Positions 19,401 to 28,075 of a DNA stretch of 64,000 nucleotides are shown here, piece by piece. The notes under the pieces are model-generated. The model was not told the DNA's origin. It ran no database searches and saw only the letters and a program-made list of their open reading frames with translations. Location of the stretch: assembly GCF_947250775.1 (NCBI RefSeq), contig NZ_OX366349.1, forward strand, positions 992,001-1,056,000, written 5' to 3'. The position numbers and the translations under genes are program-made. Position 1 is the stretch's first letter. Every line of letters begins with the position of its first letter. The DNA is from Wolbachia endosymbiont (group A) of Rhinocyllus conicus (GTDB lineage: Bacteria; Pseudomonadota; Alphaproteobacteria; Rickettsiales; Anaplasmataceae).

Positions 19401-20056
19401 TTATCAAAATTACTTGCTTGTTCTTTTAAAGCCTCTGTTGGTACTACTGTAATACATGGAATACTTGCAAGATAACAGGAAAGTTTCAACATTGCTATAT
19501 CACCTGTTTTACCTGAACCTGTTGCCATATTATTTGCTAATCTCAGTTTTTCTTGCAGTTTTGTATTTGTATCTTTTAATATTTTTATCACTCTATAAAA
19601 ATTTGCAAAACGCAAACTAAAGGGAACTTTCTTGCCCTGGCCGCCAATTTTTAAATCTTGATTTCTAGCTTTATCTTTTATTTCAACAGCAAATGCATGA
19701 TTATTGTTTGAACTCTTTTCAAAAGATACTTTGCTCTTAGCCCATATTTCAATTACGTTCTTCCCGTTATATTGACTTATATCTTTAATTTTTGGACTAT
19801 CATAATTACCTATAACTTCAAGATTATATTTGTTATTTTTATCCTCTTTTATAGAAATACTATATTCTTTACCTTCTAAACCAAATTTAACTTCATTTTG
19901 ATTTTGATCAATTGCATAAGAGATTGCTGACTTCAATGATTCGCTGTTTTCTAGTTTTAATTCGTTTAACTTATATAAAAGTAAATAGTTATTGTATACA
20001 TCCACCGAAGATTTGAGCAATTTATCATTAATGACCTGTTGTTCCGAAATTAACAT
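16415..20056 (-). CDS. SF2 helicase-like protein fused to ankyrin repeats and a C-terminal membrane hairpin (1213 aa)
   Basis: An ATP-dependent helicase/translocase core comes first. Motif I reads A-T-G-S-G-K-T-G (about residues 175-185), motif II D-E-A-P (about 270), motif III T-A-T-P-D soon after, and motif VI Q-L-M-G-R-I-G-R-N (about 641). This order fits DEAD/DEAH or type III restriction-like SF2 enzymes. Two to three ankyrin repeats follow at about 980-1055 (G-N-T-A-L-H-A-A-C-K-N-G and G-H-T-P-L-Y-L-A-A-Q-N). Two hydrophobic segments lie at about 1146-1202, then a short polar tail. The start was moved to the ATG at 20056, preceded by GGGGGTGTT. No restriction nuclease or methylase domain was seen. 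A role in nucleic acid remodelling at a membrane, or as a secreted effector, is speculative. Confidence 0.8.
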   Translation of the reverse strand: MLISEQQVINDKLLKSSVDVYNNYLLLYKLNELKLENSESLKSAISYAIDQNQNEVKFGLEGKEYSISIKEDKNNKYNLEVIGNYDSPKIKDISQYNGKNVIEIWAKSKVSFEKSSNNNHAFAVEIKDKARNQDLKIGGQGKKVPFSLRFANFYRVIKILKDTNTKLQEKLRLANNMATGSGKTGDIAMLKLSCYLASIPCITVVPTEALKEQASNFDKEFLPNKVAQEFAEPFSETNAEYATTTFSEVFNTEWNLLNNTYGKNKSKPALILTDEAPNLKGNVVYLARAKEISKYNPIAIFTATPDKFLSEEFNISDRNQILLSPKERAELGIGKLPRVYLDPIKFLGESVIEAYIKKVDNTHEKLSSCDNAIAKFQEERKEMSDLSNSFLNLINESLDSQAYKTALIAVEQRDSLEIRQNIFFSKREQNRKEEKRKSFVSAIRELELGLEDSEIESLVNENLNIEVGKKLYRSIKLHNIIDTFNEYKKSGMEVREEEVSKFIKDKYGIVDYVDHEYQHDNLPYNKELTRSICTLDTIEVQYQESIERNYPGDKKFHEHMFKTYPKLTAFCENDLCLSYFQDSFGLCYTSKKNANLLNMVKAGFVPVTLSKELGIGIDAPRLNSAAAIITSFSDILDPMFLLQLMGRIGRNVSSSGLCYFDLFTTTKSFLNVSNIVNLSGKDLCKALLDSYQEYIISMDYIIEAKSRALCDFIMGTINEYEEEREILKLKPRVWNYINAVDSYIIKEFKNININYGFNKEISMKLFTKVLKSAYSKLKNFHTYCIIADNVIDGVIEMLESQNASIQVRDYINDGIPSLVLWVRKIIQTQPICGDELLNADSRYKDPIFIKQNTKDEYKKVIEDIESYAHKSRDIRVKLPHVKKESPAFKLQEEYHMRAVCAIDGLADGEGNIKEAISKIEKLDINYANPDENGGFIIRLALIYPEILSYFIKNGLNVSDDKLNLVISICKRRATPEANKVLEMLIEKGAKVDAQDDHGNTALHAACKNGYRGLAEILIENGANVTGGNKEGHTPLYLAAQNDDLSCAKFLIEWLLKADSNIEMPLLLNEDKELLEHWSSCKKNIIKRSTSSFQVNQPQRTRSIVASNTSNSGSKVTTTSKSLPVSILQPGSTASEDRSLAQKSNRKYIIGGCILVGGVLLGLAIIYLAVPSTLTIIASIAVFAAAVGLASWYVSSKLSNVSYESKQCPSVQII

Positions 20057-20382
20057 AACACCCCCATTTTTATAGCCCTTCTCATAAGGGTTGTATATAC
20101 TAATGATAGCAAGATTGAATTCCTTAGTCAATTAAACGAAACACCTTTCTTTAACATGTCAAAATTAATCTTATCAGAGAAAGTGGTGAAGAAGTTAGGA
20201 ATATTTTTGTATCCATTTAGCGTAGATATGTTTTTTATAAAAAGGATGATATTTATCAGAAGAATCTTATTCCTTTTAAAGAATAAAACTATCATAAATT
20301 TCTCTAGACCTACTGCAAAAGAGAGAGATAAAATAGTCTGAGTGAGGTGGAAAGAGAATAGGCAAATTTGGTGAGGTAAAAA
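20057..20382. other. Gap upstream of the helicase gene
   Basis: No convincing gene. Near the helicase start are GGGGG (complement of 20061-20065), a small hairpin CCCTTCTCATAAGGG at 20076-20090 and TATATACA just beyond; the same TATATACA lies before the 2071-aa gene. The rest is AT-rich sequence leading into the decayed transposase. Confidence 0.4.
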
Positions 20383-21205
20383 ATGAACTTTAATTACTAT
20401 AACATAAGGAAGTACCAAGGAACTTTCGTAACATAAAAGGCCTAACTACAGAAGAGTTTGAAAAGATGGTGGAAAAAGTGAGTCCTGAGTGGAAAAAGTT
20501 GAAAAACAGAAAAAGTGCCATGACAGAAGATCATAGCTAACAGCTTTGGAAGAAAAAATATTCTGCGTAATTCTGTACTACCGCACTTACATAACACATA
20601 GATTTTTAGAGTGCTTGTTTAACGCACACAACATAAATATATGTAGGTTACTGAAGAAAATGGAGCCATTGCTTGCAAAAAGAGTGACTATAACAAAAGA
20701 TAGACGTATAACACCAGAAAAAATACTAAAGATTCTGGCTGATGTGATGGAACAACCAATGCAGAAACCAAAAAATAGTCAGAAACAGAAAAAATCATAT
20801 TCAGAAAAAAAGAACCAACACTATGAAAACTGAGATTCTTATGGAAGAAGGTGGAAGAATTTTATCAGTGTCAAAGTCACACCGTGGCAGAATTAATAAT
20901 TTTCGTGTAAGGAAACAGTTACCAATCGATAGCTTGAAATATGCTGATTCTGGATATTAAGGTTAGCAGAAATAATGCTGTAATTCCATACAAAAAGCAT
21001 CATAAAAAGCCATTAACTCCACAACAGAAGGAGCATAACAGAAGGTTAGCATCTTTTAGAATGAGAGTAGAAAGATAAGATTCACGAAATAAAAATATTT
21101 AAAATTATGTCATATGTTTACCGAAGCTTTCAGAAGAAATACAATTTGAGTTTAATATTATTGCTGGCATCATAAATCTTAAGCACACCTTTTAGCTACC
21201 CTTGA
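20383..21205 (+). pseudogene. Decayed IS5-type transposase
   Basis: Translating across frames gives pieces of one transposase in order: an N-terminal F-N-Y-Y-N-I-R-K-Y-Q-G near 20386, G-L-T-T-E-E-F-E-K-M-V-E-K-V-S-P-E-W near 20440, then V-I-L-Y-Y-R-T-Y-I-T-H-R-F-L with the HTH at 20546-20833. After these come M-E-E-G-G-R-I-L-S-V-S-K-S-H-R-G-R and A-D-S-G-Y, and a C-terminal I-A-G-I-I-N-L-K-H end. This matches the HTH_Tnp_4/DDE_Tnp_4 style IS5 transposases common in Wolbachia. At least four frameshifts or stops interrupt it, so it is an old inactive remnant. No terminal repeats were identified. Confidence 0.8.
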
Positions 21206-21702
21206 TTCTATCCTTCCTTTTTCTTACTACTTGATTCGCGGCAGATCTTCTGTTATTTTGAAATAAATTACTATTAATTTATTAAAAAAATTATTAAAAA
21301 CGCAAACAATGCAACCGTTTTCAGCAATTAAAAACAACAAGTGTGAGAACAAGTTTTTTTGGGATGGGTTGGTCTACCAAATGATACATACGAACTTTTT
21401 TATATGGCAACTTTACTATACGCAAAAATCAGCCATATTGGCTCACTTTTACTAAATCTACATACGAACTGTTTTGCCTGATTTTGTTGCAAAAATTGCA
21501 AGCTTCTACTTTTATAACCTTATTTTCACGCTGCTTGTTCTCACAAATATACGATCTTTTTTGCAATTTTAGAAAGAGTCAATAATTGAATTTTTTGTGA
21601 TGCTAAATGAGAGAACCTTTTGAAAATATTCTACCAATAAAAAAGCTTGTAACTCCTACCTAGTGCTCTCTCTTGCATACTTGAAAAAACCACTCAAAAA
21701 AC
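21206..21702. other. Gene-free stretch with repeat structures
   Basis: No open frame of interest. It contains the 32-bp repeat copy B (21345-21376), a 12-bp inverted repeat spanning 21342-21545, and the phrase ACATACGAACT twice (near 21387 and 21460). Otherwise AT-rich spacer downstream of the J-domain gene. Confidence 0.5.
21342..21545. repeat. 204-bp segment bounded by a 12-bp inverted repeat, includes 32-bp repeat copy B
   Basis: TGTGAGAACAAG at 21342-21353 and its exact complement CTTGTTCTCACA at 21534-21545 bound the segment. The left end overlaps the 32-bp repeat (21345-21376) that recurs at 16356. This resembles a miniature element; no target duplication was identified. Confidence 0.5.
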
Positions 21703-23964
21703 TTATACACCAGCCCCACTACCTTTCCCAATTCCTGCACTTGCACCCTGACTTACATTTACATCATCCAAAGCAGTATCTGGATCTACCCCCATTCTTC
21801 TTAATATCTCTTCAAGTCTAGCTGCTCTTTGAGCCTCTTGTTCTGCCCTTTGAGCATTTTGTTCTGCCTCTTGCTCTGCCCTTTGTCTTGCTTGAGCTTC
21901 TTGTTCTGCCGTTTGCTCTGCCCTTTGTCTTGCTTGAGCTTCTTGTTCTGCCCTTTGAGCTTCTTGTTCTGCCGTTTGCTCTGCCCTTTGTCTTGCCTGA
22001 ATTGACTGTTCGATACTTTGTTCTGATGCTCTAATTCTAATTTCTATTTCTTCTATGCGCCTCCTTATATCATTTGATTCTTCTATTGCTTTTTTTGTTC
22101 TTTTCTTCTCTTTTTCAAAAAAGGTTTCTTTTTTCTCAAACTTTTTTTCAAGCAAATCTGTTAACTGATTTAGCGCAAAAACTGATATATTTCCTATTTC
22201 TCTCCTTTTTAGATTGCCGCCGTTGTAATACTTACCTACCACCTCTTGTAACCCTTTGCAATTTTCCCTATTATAATAGTAATTTACCATAAGGTTTGCA
22301 AATTTGAATAATTCCTGACACGAGAGCTTTTTTATATACTCCTTACTTATTTCAGTAAATTCAGTTTCATCTGCTCCTAACACAAATTTCTGTTGCTCAA
22401 AAAAATCACTATTATCCCAACGGAAACAATTTTCTATATTCTCACACAATTTTACTATCAATTTGTAGTATGAATTTATTAAATCAGAATACTCCAATAT
22501 TGGCTCTACAAATACTTCATCAGGTTGTACTTTATCTTTTTTGTGACTCTTCAATATTTTGTATTGTGCTTCACCCTCTTTTAATAACTTACCCACTTCC
22601 AATTTTATTATCTCCAACTCTTTAGAATTTTTACATTCCTTACTTAACGATTTTAGATTTTCTATCCAAATCTCTTCATAGAATTTTTGATACTCTTCAT
22701 TACGTTGTTCAAATTTCTTTCTTATCCCTTTTGTTGAGTCAAGAATGTTTCTTGCTTCTCTTATAGACATTTCCTTATTAAGTATCTTTTTCAAAAAACC
22801 TAAGTTATTTTTTAATGGCTTTATATAGTGCTCTCTTACTTCTTCCAAATATTGATTCCTTGATTCCATTAACCTTCCTTCTTCCCAATACGCTATATAA
22901 TGCAACTTATTACATGCAGCTATATTGATTAGCTTAAATAAATCTTGACCGCTATTAATTAGATTGACTGAAATTTCTCCAAATAATCTATATATGTAAC
23001 CATACCCTTGCTTTTCTTTCATTACATAATCATGTACATTATTTAGCGCTTTCAGTATTGCATTAATTTTCTGTTGTATACTATTTGCATTTTGTATACC
23101 TGCTTGCACATCTGGATGATACTTTAATGACAGTCTCTTAATATCATTAATTCTATCCTTAGCATATCTGTTATGTTCTTCTTTACTCTTTTTACCCGCT
23201 TCTACATCTTTCAGGCTTATATCAAGATTCATTAGCAACCATTTTAATTCAAATGATTCCAGTAATTTATTTAAAGTGGCATTAGAATCATTATCAATGT
23301 TATTACTTAAAATAACTGCCCTAATCAGATTACTAAACTTACCTGCTATTGCTAGCGTCCCTACTTCTGCATTATTTCTACCAATAAGATAAGAAGAACC
23401 TGCAGCTATTATCCCTGCTATACCCATTGTTACTCCTGCCCCTAATGTCGTATTTTCTACTCCTAACGCTGTAGCTACTCCTCCTAATACTTTTTTTCCT
23501 ACATTTAGCATACATCCCTCCTTTGTTAGCTGTTGATAATTATAAATATATCCATATTGAACAATATTCCATTGATGTACTATCACATTTGTAAATACAC
23601 TAAGCATTAACCTCTGCAAAAAAGAGTAGCTATCGTAATTTATCGCTCTTTCCCACTGTTCTTTAGTCAGCTCAACATCTTTTATTTTCTTACTCCATGG
23701 CCACCACCAATACACTTTCATTTCACCAAATGCTTCAAGTAACATCAGGCTTTCATTTTCTAATACTTCACCATCTTTATTCTTTTGTAGTAGTACCTTA
23801 GAATCAAAACCTTTTTGTTTGCATAAATGCTCAAATAAAGTAGGACCAAACTCCCACAAAAGTACCCGATATTTTCTGTGTTCAGAAAAACGTCTAATTA
23901 TATTGTTTTGCCATAAAGGTAAACTAACACTACCAAATGTATATTCAGGAAAAATTGGTTCCAT
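21703..23964 (-). CDS. J-domain-like coiled-coil protein (753 aa)
   Basis: Contains a DnaJ-like segment at about residues 235-330 with the motif K-R-L-S-L-K-Y-H-P-D (HPD at 283-285), the loop that stimulates Hsp70 ATPase in J-proteins. Before it is a glycine/alanine-rich hydrophobic stretch (about 158-195) that could insert in a membrane. After about residue 610 comes a coiled coil of Q-R-A-E-Q-E-A-Q repeats, then R-R-M-G-V-D-P-D and a short Gly/Ser tail. The start at 23964 is supported by a TAATG overlap with the ancestral stop of the upstream gene, suggesting translational coupling. It shares the coiled-coil tail with that gene. Possibly a secreted co-chaperone-like effector; J-domain assignment rests on the HPD loop and helix II only. 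Confidence 0.65.
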   Translation of the reverse strand: MEPIFPEYTFGSVSLPLWQNNIIRRFSEHRKYRVLLWEFGPTLFEHLCKQKGFDSKVLLQKNKDGEVLENESLMLLEAFGEMKVYWWWPWSKKIKDVELTKEQWERAINYDSYSFLQRLMLSVFTNVIVHQWNIVQYGYIYNYQQLTKEGCMLNVGKKVLGGVATALGVENTTLGAGVTMGIAGIIAAGSSYLIGRNNAEVGTLAIAGKFSNLIRAVILSNNIDNDSNATLNKLLESFELKWLLMNLDISLKDVEAGKKSKEEHNRYAKDRINDIKRLSLKYHPDVQAGIQNANSIQQKINAILKALNNVHDYVMKEKQGYGYIYRLFGEISVNLINSGQDLFKLINIAACNKLHYIAYWEEGRLMESRNQYLEEVREHYIKPLKNNLGFLKKILNKEMSIREARNILDSTKGIRKKFEQRNEEYQKFYEEIWIENLKSLSKECKNSKELEIIKLEVGKLLKEGEAQYKILKSHKKDKVQPDEVFVEPILEYSDLINSYYKLIVKLCENIENCFRWDNSDFFEQQKFVLGADETEFTEISKEYIKKLSCQELFKFANLMVNYYYNRENCKGLQEVVGKYYNGGNLKRREIGNISVFALNQLTDLLEKKFEKKETFFEKEKKRTKKAIEESNDIRRRIEEIEIRIRASEQSIEQSIQARQRAEQTAEQEAQRAEQEAQARQRAEQTAEQEAQARQRAEQEAEQNAQRAEQEAQRAARLEEILRRMGVDPDTALDDVNVSQGASAGIGKGSGAGV

Positions 23965-24032
23965 TAACCTCTCTCAACTTCTGTGCTTCCACCTTGGCTT
24001 ACATTTACATCATCCAAAGCAGTACCTGGATG

Positions 24033-24357
24033 GCTTTGTTGCATCGCTACTTATGAAAGGCTAACTATAGCTAGGATTATAAGCAACCTATTGAAAATCT
24101 TGTTTTTTTGCAATCAATCTGATCAAATTTAAGAATAGTAATTTATTATTTATATTAATAAACTTAATTCTATTGAAAATAGCTAAAGCATTGAAATTCT
24201 TGAATTTTAGCCGGATTAGTGAGTGGTAGTGAAATTTCTTTTACTCAAATTTAGGTATTCACTGACCGTTCTTGTTATAAATACCAGAATAATAAGCTAC
24301 TGATATTCTCCATCTTTTTTATCTTTAATCCATCATAGCTAGCGATGCAACAAAGCC
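24033..24357. mobile_element. 325-bp miniature element with IS903-like ends
   Basis: Both ends read GGCTTTGTTGCATCGCTA (one inverted), resembling the GGCTTTGTTG ends of IS903-group IS5 elements. A 9-bp duplication TACCTGGAT (24024-24032 and 24358-24366) flanks it, the IS903-group duplication length. It encodes no transposase, so it is a non-autonomous (MITE-like) element. It interrupts the 3' end of the gene that starts at 26437. Confidence 0.85.
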
Positions 24358-26437
24358 TACCTGGATCGACTCCCATTCTTCTTAACATCTCTTCAAGTCT
24401 AGCTGCTCTTTGAGCCTCTTGTTCTGCCCTTTGAGCTTCTTGTTCTGCCGTTTGCTCTGCCCTTTGTCTTGCTTGAGCTTCTTGTTCTGCCGTTTGCTCT
24501 GCCCTTTGTCTCGCTTGAGTTTCTTGTTCTGCCCTTTGAGCATTTTGTTCTGCCTCTTGCTCTGCCCTTTGTCTTGCTTGAGCTTCTTGTTCTCTACTTT
24601 GCTCTGATGCTCTGTTGCTAGCTTCTGATTCTGCTAGTCTTATACTCACTTCATCTCTCTCTGCTTTTTCTACCTCTTCAAACTTGTTTTTTGACCATTC
24701 TCCTACATCTGTACGATAACCAGGTCCTGTTAATATTTCCTCCCATGCTGGACTCCAGGTTATTGTACGGGAAATATATCTACAAAACCTAGCAATATAC
24801 ATTGATTTAGGCAGGTCATTATAATCATATAAAAGCGTGAGAAAGTTCTTATACAACTTCTTCAGATATGGATTGTTAGATTTTCTTGCTTCCTCTTCTA
24901 TCTCACTTATATAATCCACTATTACTCTATCACATCCTGTTCTTATTGCTAAGTAACCAACCTCGATACACTCATAAAGTTTGGCATATGCCTCTTCACG
25001 ATCTTTTTCAGATGGCTCAGCTTTACCTACAAAAAATTCTAAAATTGAACCAAAAAATGAAGTATTACGAGTATTAATATTTTCTACGCAACTTTTTAAT
25101 AGACTCATGAACTCTCTTTCACCCTGACCACCTATCTCATTTAGTAATGGCACCTTCTCCCCACTTTTTACAAAAGACCCGTCCTCAGAAGGAGTTTCTG
25201 ATACTAGTTTAAGTAAATCTACTTCTTCCTTTCCTACAATCGAAAAATCAAATAGCAATTTATGAACCTTTCTCATTACTGTAAAAATCGATTTATCTAT
25301 TAGAGCTTTATATTCTCCCCCCAATCTTTGCAACCTCTCCTTTACTGTAATTGATTGATTCGTTCCAGAATCTATAATACAACTTGCTAATAAAGATGAA
25401 CCGTTAACTATCAACACACTTATGATATGCATACTAGGTTGATCTTTATCAGCAGCATATTCCATATACTCTTTCAAAAGTTGATGCCGATTGTTTTTCT
25501 TGACCTCTTTCTTTATTCTTTCTTTTATTATTCCAATCTTTTGCTCCTTATCTCCTTCTATGTTGTTAAATTCTTGATATAAAGGATGATGTCCTTCTTC
25601 AATTGCAGCATTAAGTACGTTATCGATTAATTTATCATAGACTTCTTCAATAAATTCACCATTACGTATTCCATTCACTACTTCTTTACTAATACTGGTT
25701 AATATCGATCTTAATTTATTATCACCATCCCTTAAACCATCAAGCTTTTTTACTAGTGATTCATTACCTTCATACAAAAGACGGATTGCCTGACCATTTC
25801 TAATTCTCAACTGATATTCTTGAGTAATCTTTGTATACATATCACCATATACTTTATTATAATGATCGGATACATCTAACTTTAATACTGGCTGCAAAGC
25901 AAGGTTGCTCTTAAATGCTTCAGTAATTTCCTTTAAATACTTATTCCCTTCTGTATAATCATCGCCATCATAAGAATAAACAAATCTTCCTGCTGGATCA
26001 AACATGTCTTGCACGTTGAATACTTGATATTTATTTTCTACAGTTTCATGCTTAAAACCCTTATATCTTTCTAGTATTTCCCGCTCCACATTTTCTAATT
26101 CTTTATTTACTTTTTCTACATCATAATTACTCGCTCTTACATCTAAAAGTTCATCAGGCTGTGCAATGTTACTTCTGGTCGGTAACCTGCCATGTATAAG
26201 ACGGCCGAAGTTTTTGTCTAAAACTTGTTTTTGTGCAGCAATTATATTAATAGGCAACTGATATTTTAAAGTTTGAGTTATTCCAATAACTTTATAAGAA
26301 AGTATGGAGTGAGTAAGCCAATCTTCCCATAATTGACAATATTTAGTGCTCAATAATATCTGCAGTAACTTAGGATCATTTCTATCTATCGCTGCTTTTA
26401 CCTGTTCACTAAATTGCTTGTCAAAAAAATTAGGCAT
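24275..26437 (-). CDS. Long helical/coiled-coil protein (720 aa as read), C-terminus replaced by a miniature element
   Basis: Unrecognised N-terminal region of about 590 residues, largely helical and charged, followed by a coiled coil of Q-R-A-E-Q-E-A-Q repeats (about 605-685) and L-R-R-M-G-V-D-P-G. From there the frame runs into the 325-bp element and ends in foreign sequence (about 30 residues). Removing the element restores T-A-L-D-D-V-N-V-S-Q and a stop at 23964, overlapping the next gene's ATG as TAATG. The start ATG at 26437 is preceded by GAGAGGTAGT. It forms an operon with the J-domain gene and shares that protein's tail almost word for word. No membrane segment or catalytic motif was seen; function unknown. 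Confidence 0.75.
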   Translation of the reverse strand: MPNFFDKQFSEQVKAAIDRNDPKLLQILLSTKYCQLWEDWLTHSILSYKVIGITQTLKYQLPINIIAAQKQVLDKNFGRLIHGRLPTRSNIAQPDELLDVRASNYDVEKVNKELENVEREILERYKGFKHETVENKYQVFNVQDMFDPAGRFVYSYDGDDYTEGNKYLKEITEAFKSNLALQPVLKLDVSDHYNKVYGDMYTKITQEYQLRIRNGQAIRLLYEGNESLVKKLDGLRDGDNKLRSILTSISKEVVNGIRNGEFIEEVYDKLIDNVLNAAIEEGHHPLYQEFNNIEGDKEQKIGIIKERIKKEVKKNNRHQLLKEYMEYAADKDQPSMHIISVLIVNGSSLLASCIIDSGTNQSITVKERLQRLGGEYKALIDKSIFTVMRKVHKLLFDFSIVGKEEVDLLKLVSETPSEDGSFVKSGEKVPLLNEIGGQGEREFMSLLKSCVENINTRNTSFFGSILEFFVGKAEPSEKDREEAYAKLYECIEVGYLAIRTGCDRVIVDYISEIEEEARKSNNPYLKKLYKNFLTLLYDYNDLPKSMYIARFCRYISRTITWSPAWEEILTGPGYRTDVGEWSKNKFEEVEKAERDEVSIRLAESEASNRASEQSREQEAQARQRAEQEAEQNAQRAEQETQARQRAEQTAEQEAQARQRAEQTAEQEAQRAEQEAQRAARLEEMLRRMGVDPGRLCCIASYDGLKIKKMENISSLLFWYL

Positions 26438-26582
26438 ACTACCTCTCTAGCTATACAATAAGCATACCTTAACTATCATTAAACCACAAATCAACAACTT
26501 TTTTTTTGCATAAATTTTTAATAAACAGAAGTGTTTTCTTTTTTGAACGTTCCCTCAGTTCTTCTTGTTACTTTTATAAACG

Positions 26583-28073
26583 TTACGATGCTAATCCATA
26601 AAATTTCTCCACTTGCTCACTCCACAGCATCGGTATTTCTCTTAAATCAACTAACTTCAAACTCCTTGGCTGCCTCCCATTTACTATATCTTCTTTAATT
26701 TTTGGTGCTAAATAATTCAACCTTAAAATTTGTTGTATACGTCTTGTACCTATATTAATTTTGGCACTCAGCTCTTTCACACTTGAATATTTTCCCTCTT
26801 CTAGTTGCCGTTTCCACAAATGAGCTCTTACCACTGCTTTCAGTAGTACATTATTTGTTTTTCCTTCTGGCTCTACTACTGTACATTTGTTTCCTTTCTT
26901 TTTTATTGGTATAAATTCCACCTTATCCTCTGAACTCACTTCTATTCCATCTTCTTTTACCATTACTCCCTTTATTAACTTTTTCACTACTTCTTTCTGC
27001 TTTCCAAAACTTAAATTTTCCCATTTCTCCACCTTTTCTCCCCATTTTTCATATAGGTGTTCTCCTCTCTTCATTACTTCTTTTTCTACTTCTCCGGCTA
27101 CTACTGTTCGATTTACTGATTCACAACCTTTTCCCCTTAAATGATTGTTGCATACGTAATATCGATATCTCTTATTCTCTTTTTTTGCATACGTCAGCGT
27201 CATATTTACATCACAGCTCTTGCATTTAATTATTCCTCTAAGCAATGCTTCCTCATATTTTGCTTTTCTATATGGTTGATTCATTATCAATTCCTGTGCT
27301 TTTTTCCACTTTTCCTCTTCTATTATTGCTTCATGCTTTCCTTCATACTCTTTCTCATAATGTCTGATTTTTCCCACATATATTGGATTTGTTATTATTC
27401 TTCTCACTGTCGCTTTTTTAAAGATATCTGATTTTCCTTTCGTACGGTACCCTTGGCTATTTAACTCTCTCGCCAACTCTGCCATTGACTTCAGCTCCAA
27501 ATATCTTTCAAATATGTGCCCTACTATTTTCGCTTCTTTCTCATTTATTATTAATTCTTTATCTTTTACATCATACCCTAGCGGCAAAGTTCCACCCATC
27601 CATAACCCCTGCTCTTTTGATGTTGCTATTTTATTTTTTACTCTCTCTACTATCATCTCTCTTTCTAGCTGTGCTGCTCCTGATAATACCGTTTGTACAA
27701 ACTTTCCCATTGGCGTATTATTGTCAAATATCTGCGTTACTGCTACAAAATTTACTCTATGTCTTCTAAAAAATGATGTAACTTCTATGCTGTCTTTTGT
27801 TTCTCTTGATAATCTATCTAGCGTATATACTACTACACAATCTACTTCTCCTGCCTTTACATCTTCAAATAATTCCTTTATTGCTGGTCTTTCTAAATTC
27901 TTTCCTGAGAAACCTCCATCATCGTACCTTTTTGCCAATGCTACCCAGCCTTCTCTGCTCTTTATGTACTTCTCACATGCTACTCGCTGTGCATCAAGAC
28001 TGTTAAACTTTTGTTCTAGTCCATCCTCATTTGATTTTCTTGTATATATCGCGCATCTTACTTCTTTCAGCAT
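26583..28073 (-). CDS. Large serine recombinase (phage WO integrase), 496 aa
   Basis: Site-specific integrase of the large serine recombinase family. The N-terminal resolvase domain has the catalytic serine in Y-T-R-K-S-N-E-D-G (about residue 14), then Y-D-D-G-G-F-S-G and V-Y-T-L-D-R-L-S-R. The recombinase domain (about 160-270) is followed by a zinc ribbon with C-K-S-C and later C-N-N-H plus G-C, then a coiled region. A C-terminal segment (I-N-I-G-T-R-R-I-Q-Q-I-L-R-L) looks like an extra helix-turn-helix. The start was placed at the ATG at 28073 with GGAAG upstream, just after the DUF2924 stop. It marks the junction between the phage core and accessory genes. The frame is full length, so excision or integration activity may persist. 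Confidence 0.92.
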   Translation of the reverse strand: MLKEVRCAIYTRKSNEDGLEQKFNSLDAQRVACEKYIKSREGWVALAKRYDDGGFSGKNLERPAIKELFEDVKAGEVDCVVVYTLDRLSRETKDSIEVTSFFRRHRVNFVAVTQIFDNNTPMGKFVQTVLSGAAQLEREMIVERVKNKIATSKEQGLWMGGTLPLGYDVKDKELIINEKEAKIVGHIFERYLELKSMAELARELNSQGYRTKGKSDIFKKATVRRIITNPIYVGKIRHYEKEYEGKHEAIIEEEKWKKAQELIMNQPYRKAKYEEALLRGIIKCKSCDVNMTLTYAKKENKRYRYYVCNNHLRGKGCESVNRTVVAGEVEKEVMKRGEHLYEKWGEKVEKWENLSFGKQKEVVKKLIKGVMVKEDGIEVSSEDKVEFIPIKKKGNKCTVVEPEGKTNNVLLKAVVRAHLWKRQLEEGKYSSVKELSAKINIGTRRIQQILRLNYLAPKIKEDIVNGRQPRSLKLVDLREIPMLWSEQVEKFYGLAS

Positions 28074-28075
28074 TT

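Noticed and set aside
20128..20418. Minus-strand 96-codon frame upstream of the helicase
   Set aside because: Hydrophobic composition typical of the antisense of AT-rich sequence and overlaps the decayed transposase start.
4911..26437. Cytoplasmic incompatibility genes (cifA/cifB-like) in the accessory region
   Set aside because: No ULP1-like protease or paired nuclease signature was seen in the long proteins; the 720/753-aa pair does not resemble them.
26438..26582. Attachment site next to the serine recombinase
   Set aside because: No duplicated core could be identified within the window, and the other prophage end is outside it.
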